Shown here: piece by piece, positions 14,419 through 16,003 of the stretch
Numbering within the stretch: the stretch's first letter is position 1
How the letters are laid out: each line of letters begins with the position of its first letter
DNA from: Prolixibacteraceae bacterium
Lineage (GTDB): Bacteria; Bacteroidota; Bacteroidia; Bacteroidales; Prolixibacteraceae
Reading direction: 5' to 3'
DNA length: 16,003 nucleotides
Assembly (NCBI GenBank): GCA_023229575.1
Contig: JALNYZ010000054.1
Coordinates: 1 to 16,003, forward strand
Notes under the pieces: generated by a model
Told to the model about the DNA's origin: nothing
The model's database searches: none
Seen by the model: only the letters and a program-made list of their open reading frames with translations
Translations under genes and position numbers: made by a program

Positions 14419-14502
14419 ATGGCAAAACTGAAAAAAGCAATATATTGCTGTGTCGAATTGAGTATTCCGATTAAGGATTTTTACACCACAATACATGAGT
14501 GA
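14419..14502 (+). CDS. Possible 27-residue leader ORF overlapping the nhaD start
   Basis: ATG at 14419 opens a frame starting MAKLKKAIYCC and ending at TGA 14500-14502, which overlaps the nhaD start codon in an ATGAGTGA arrangement. Such an overlap would allow translational coupling. There is no Shine-Dalgarno sequence in range, but that is normal in Bacteroidota. Composition is basic at the N-terminus with a Cys pair. It may well be a chance frame. Confidence 0.25.
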   Translation: MAKLKKAIYCCVELSIPIKDFYTTIHE

Positions 14503-15775
14503 AATAGTTATTTTAATTTTTGTCCTGGGCTATGCAGCAATTGCCTTTGAGCATACCATCAAAATAAATAAATCCGCTACGGCACTGATAACTGGCGTGC
14601 TATGCTGGACAATCTACATCCTTTTTTCTTCTGACAAGGTATTTGTATCTGACGAACTCACCCGTCATCTCGGTGATCTTTCAGGCATCCTCTTCTTCCT
14701 GATGGGTGCCATGACCATTGTCGAGCTGGTAGATGCCCACAGTGGTTTTGATCTTATTACCTCACGGATCATGCAGAAGGACAAGCGCAAACTTTTGTGG
14801 ATCATTGGTTTCATTACCTTCTTTTTATCCTCCATTCTCGACAACCTGACAACGACCATTGTCATTGTTTCACTACTCAGAAAATTGATCAAAGATGACA
14901 AAGACCGGATGTTTTTCACGGGAATCGTAATTATCGCGGCCAATGCCGGAGGGGCATGGACGCCTATCGGGGATGTCACTACCACCATGCTTTGGATTGG
15001 CGGACAAATTACCACGCTGAATATTATGATGAAACTGATCCTTCCAAGTTTGTTGTGCCTGATCTTTCCACTTATTTTTGTCTCTTTCAAAATAAAAGGG
15101 AGTGTTGAAGCTTCTTCGAACAAGGAGGCCAGGTATCAGGGCCTTTCGCAAAACCATAAGTCGATTGTGTTTTTTTCCGGAGTCTCCGTACTCGTATTGG
15201 TTCCTGTTTTTAAGACCCTTACACATCTTCCACCTTACATGGGCATACTTCTCGGCCTCGGAATCCTTTGGGTCATCACCGAGGTCATTCATGGGAAAAA
15301 GGATGTTCCTGTGAAACATACCCTCTCCGTTGCCCAGGCACTTCGGAAAATAGATATGCCAAGCATCCTATTTTTCCTGGGTATTTTGATTTGTATTGCA
15401 GCGCTTCAATCAACCGGAGTCTTGACTACAACCGCTAACTGGATGGATAGGTCCATCCAGAACATCAATGTAATTGCCATGTCCATCGGACTCCTTTCAG
15501 CGATCATCGACAATGTCCCGTTGGTGGCAGCAACACAGGGAATGTACAGTCTTTCCCTATACCCTACTGACCATTTTTTCTGGGAGTTTTTGGCCTATGC
15601 GGCCGGCACGGGGGGCAGTGTCTTGATTATTGGATCAGCGGCAGGTGTGGCTGCGATGGGGATGGAAAAGATCAATTTCTTTTGGTATTTGCGCAAAATA
15701 AGCCTGCCTGCGCTGATTGGTTATTTGGCAGGATGTTTCGCTTATATCCTACAAAATTATTTTTTCGGGCTATAG
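14495..15775 (+). CDS. nhaD: Sodium:proton antiporter NhaD
   Basis: Integral inner-membrane antiporter exchanging Na+ (and Li+) for protons, important for sodium and alkaline tolerance. The 426-residue protein has around 11-12 hydrophobic segments. Family motifs are clear: LVDAHSGFDLI near 79-88, FFLSSILDNLTTTIVIVSLLRKL near 109-131 with the conserved Asp-Asn, and AANAGGAWTPIGDVTTTMLWIGG near 148-170. Near the C-terminal third, LSAIIDNVPLVAATQGMYSL repeats the Asn/Asp-containing helix break of the IT superfamily. The conserved GTGGSVLIIGSAAGVAAMGMEKI follows. It is the only clear plus-strand gene, divergent from the aspartic protease. A small ORF may overlap its start. Confidence 0.95.
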   Translation: MSEIVILIFVLGYAAIAFEHTIKINKSATALITGVLCWTIYILFSSDKVFVSDELTRHLGDLSGILFFLMGAMTIVELVDAHSGFDLITSRIMQKDKRKLLWIIGFITFFLSSILDNLTTTIVIVSLLRKLIKDDKDRMFFTGIVIIAANAGGAWTPIGDVTTTMLWIGGQITTLNIMMKLILPSLLCLIFPLIFVSFKIKGSVEASSNKEARYQGLSQNHKSIVFFSGVSVLVLVPVFKTLTHLPPYMGILLGLGILWVITEVIHGKKDVPVKHTLSVAQALRKIDMPSILFFLGILICIAALQSTGVLTTTANWMDRSIQNINVIAMSIGLLSAIIDNVPLVAATQGMYSLSLYPTDHFFWEFLAYAAGTGGSVLIIGSAAGVAAMGMEKINFFWYLRKISLPALIGYLAGCFAYILQNYFFGL

Positions 15776-15883
15776 AGCCTGCCTATGACAAATTTTTCAG
15801 AAATGTCAAAAATGGATTGTGCCACGCTAAAGATTATGAATATTTGAATAATCGGCCTATTGTATATCCTACTGACTATCAAT

Positions 15884-15916
15884 AGATTGCTTCGTCGCTC
15901 CTCCTACCAATGACAG
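15884..15916 (+). repeat. Dispersed 33-bp repeat, full copy
   Basis: Starts AGATTGCTTCGTCGCTCC and ends ACCAATGACAG, differing from the copy at 929-961 by about one base. It ends 2 bp before the stop codon of the partial ORF that enters from the right. Confidence 0.75.
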
Positions 15917-15918
15917 AT

Positions 15919-16003
15919 TTATGCAACTTGCACATTATCAGGTATTTTAACATCTAGTTCTTTTGCTAATTTATTAAATATTTTCATCTTGTTTGCTAAG
16001 AGT
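15919..16003 (-). CDS. 3' end of an unidentified minus-strand ORF (partial)
   Basis: At least 27 codons are open from the window edge to a TAA at 15919-15921. The visible residues include MKIFNKLAKELDVKIPD and end NVQVA. The segment is AT-rich, without stop codons in this frame, and has an amphipathic Lys/Leu-rich pattern typical of a real protein C-terminus. The family cannot be identified from so little. A transposase C-terminus is one possibility, but nothing here proves it. The rest of the gap from 15776 holds no other gene that I can support. Confidence 0.4.
   Translation of the reverse strand, partial: LLANKMKIFNKLAKELDVKIPDNVQVA

Noticed and set aside
14328..14494. Full promoter for nhaD
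   Set aside because: TAACTTTT near 14396 partly fits the -7 box, but no TTTG lies at the right spacing, so I do not call it.

Overview
The window looks like chromosomal core DNA from a member of the Bacteroidota, most likely Bacteroidales. The evidence is a single-chain SecDF of 1010 residues, good matches to the Bacteroidetes sigma-A promoter pattern (TTTG, about 19-20 nt, TAnnTTTG) upstream of rplU and sdpR, the near absence of Shine-Dalgarno sequences, and a DUF4105 protein. The genus cannot be fixed from the sequence alone. Nearly all genes lie on the minus strand; only nhaD is clearly on the plus strand.

Layout from left to right. 1-103: probable 5' end of a group II intron on the minus strand, running out of the window. 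181-323: short-period AT/CT-rich repeat tracts. 319-573: an SdpR-type ArsR-family regulator with a palindromic operator over its own promoter. 595-1126: no gene, but several copies of a dispersed repeat and a long hairpin. 1127-2401: serS. 2529-3133: rpmA and rplU, with a promoter, a leader and a shared terminator. 3134-3565: leader plus more dispersed repeats. 3566-3988: mscL. 4192-6810: mutS. 6992-8173: DUF4105 membrane protein. 8218-8637: DUF1761 membrane protein. 8838-9551: tRNA1(Val) A37 methyltransferase. 9700-10625: tatA followed 2 nt later by a LolD-like ATPase. 10742-13774: secDF with its own terminator. 13908-14327: retropepsin-like aspartic protease. 14495-15775: NhaD sodium/proton antiporter. 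15776-16003: another dispersed-repeat copy and the 3' end of an unidentified minus-strand ORF.

The genes are mostly housekeeping: translation (SerRS, L21, L27, TrmN6), mismatch repair (MutS), protein export and envelope assembly (SecDF, TatA, LolD-like ATPase, DUF4105), and osmotic or ionic homeostasis (MscL, NhaD). I see no defence island, CRISPR array, prophage or biosynthetic cluster.

The unusual content is between the genes. At least eight intergenic gaps carry short arrays of degenerate but phase-keeping repeats. Each gap has its own unit sequence and its own period between 7 and 11 bp, and the arrays are often arranged as inverted pairs able to form hairpins. A second, sequence-related repeat family of about 33 bp, sometimes with an internal hairpin, recurs at five or more sites. 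These are the features I would examine first; I do not know their function.
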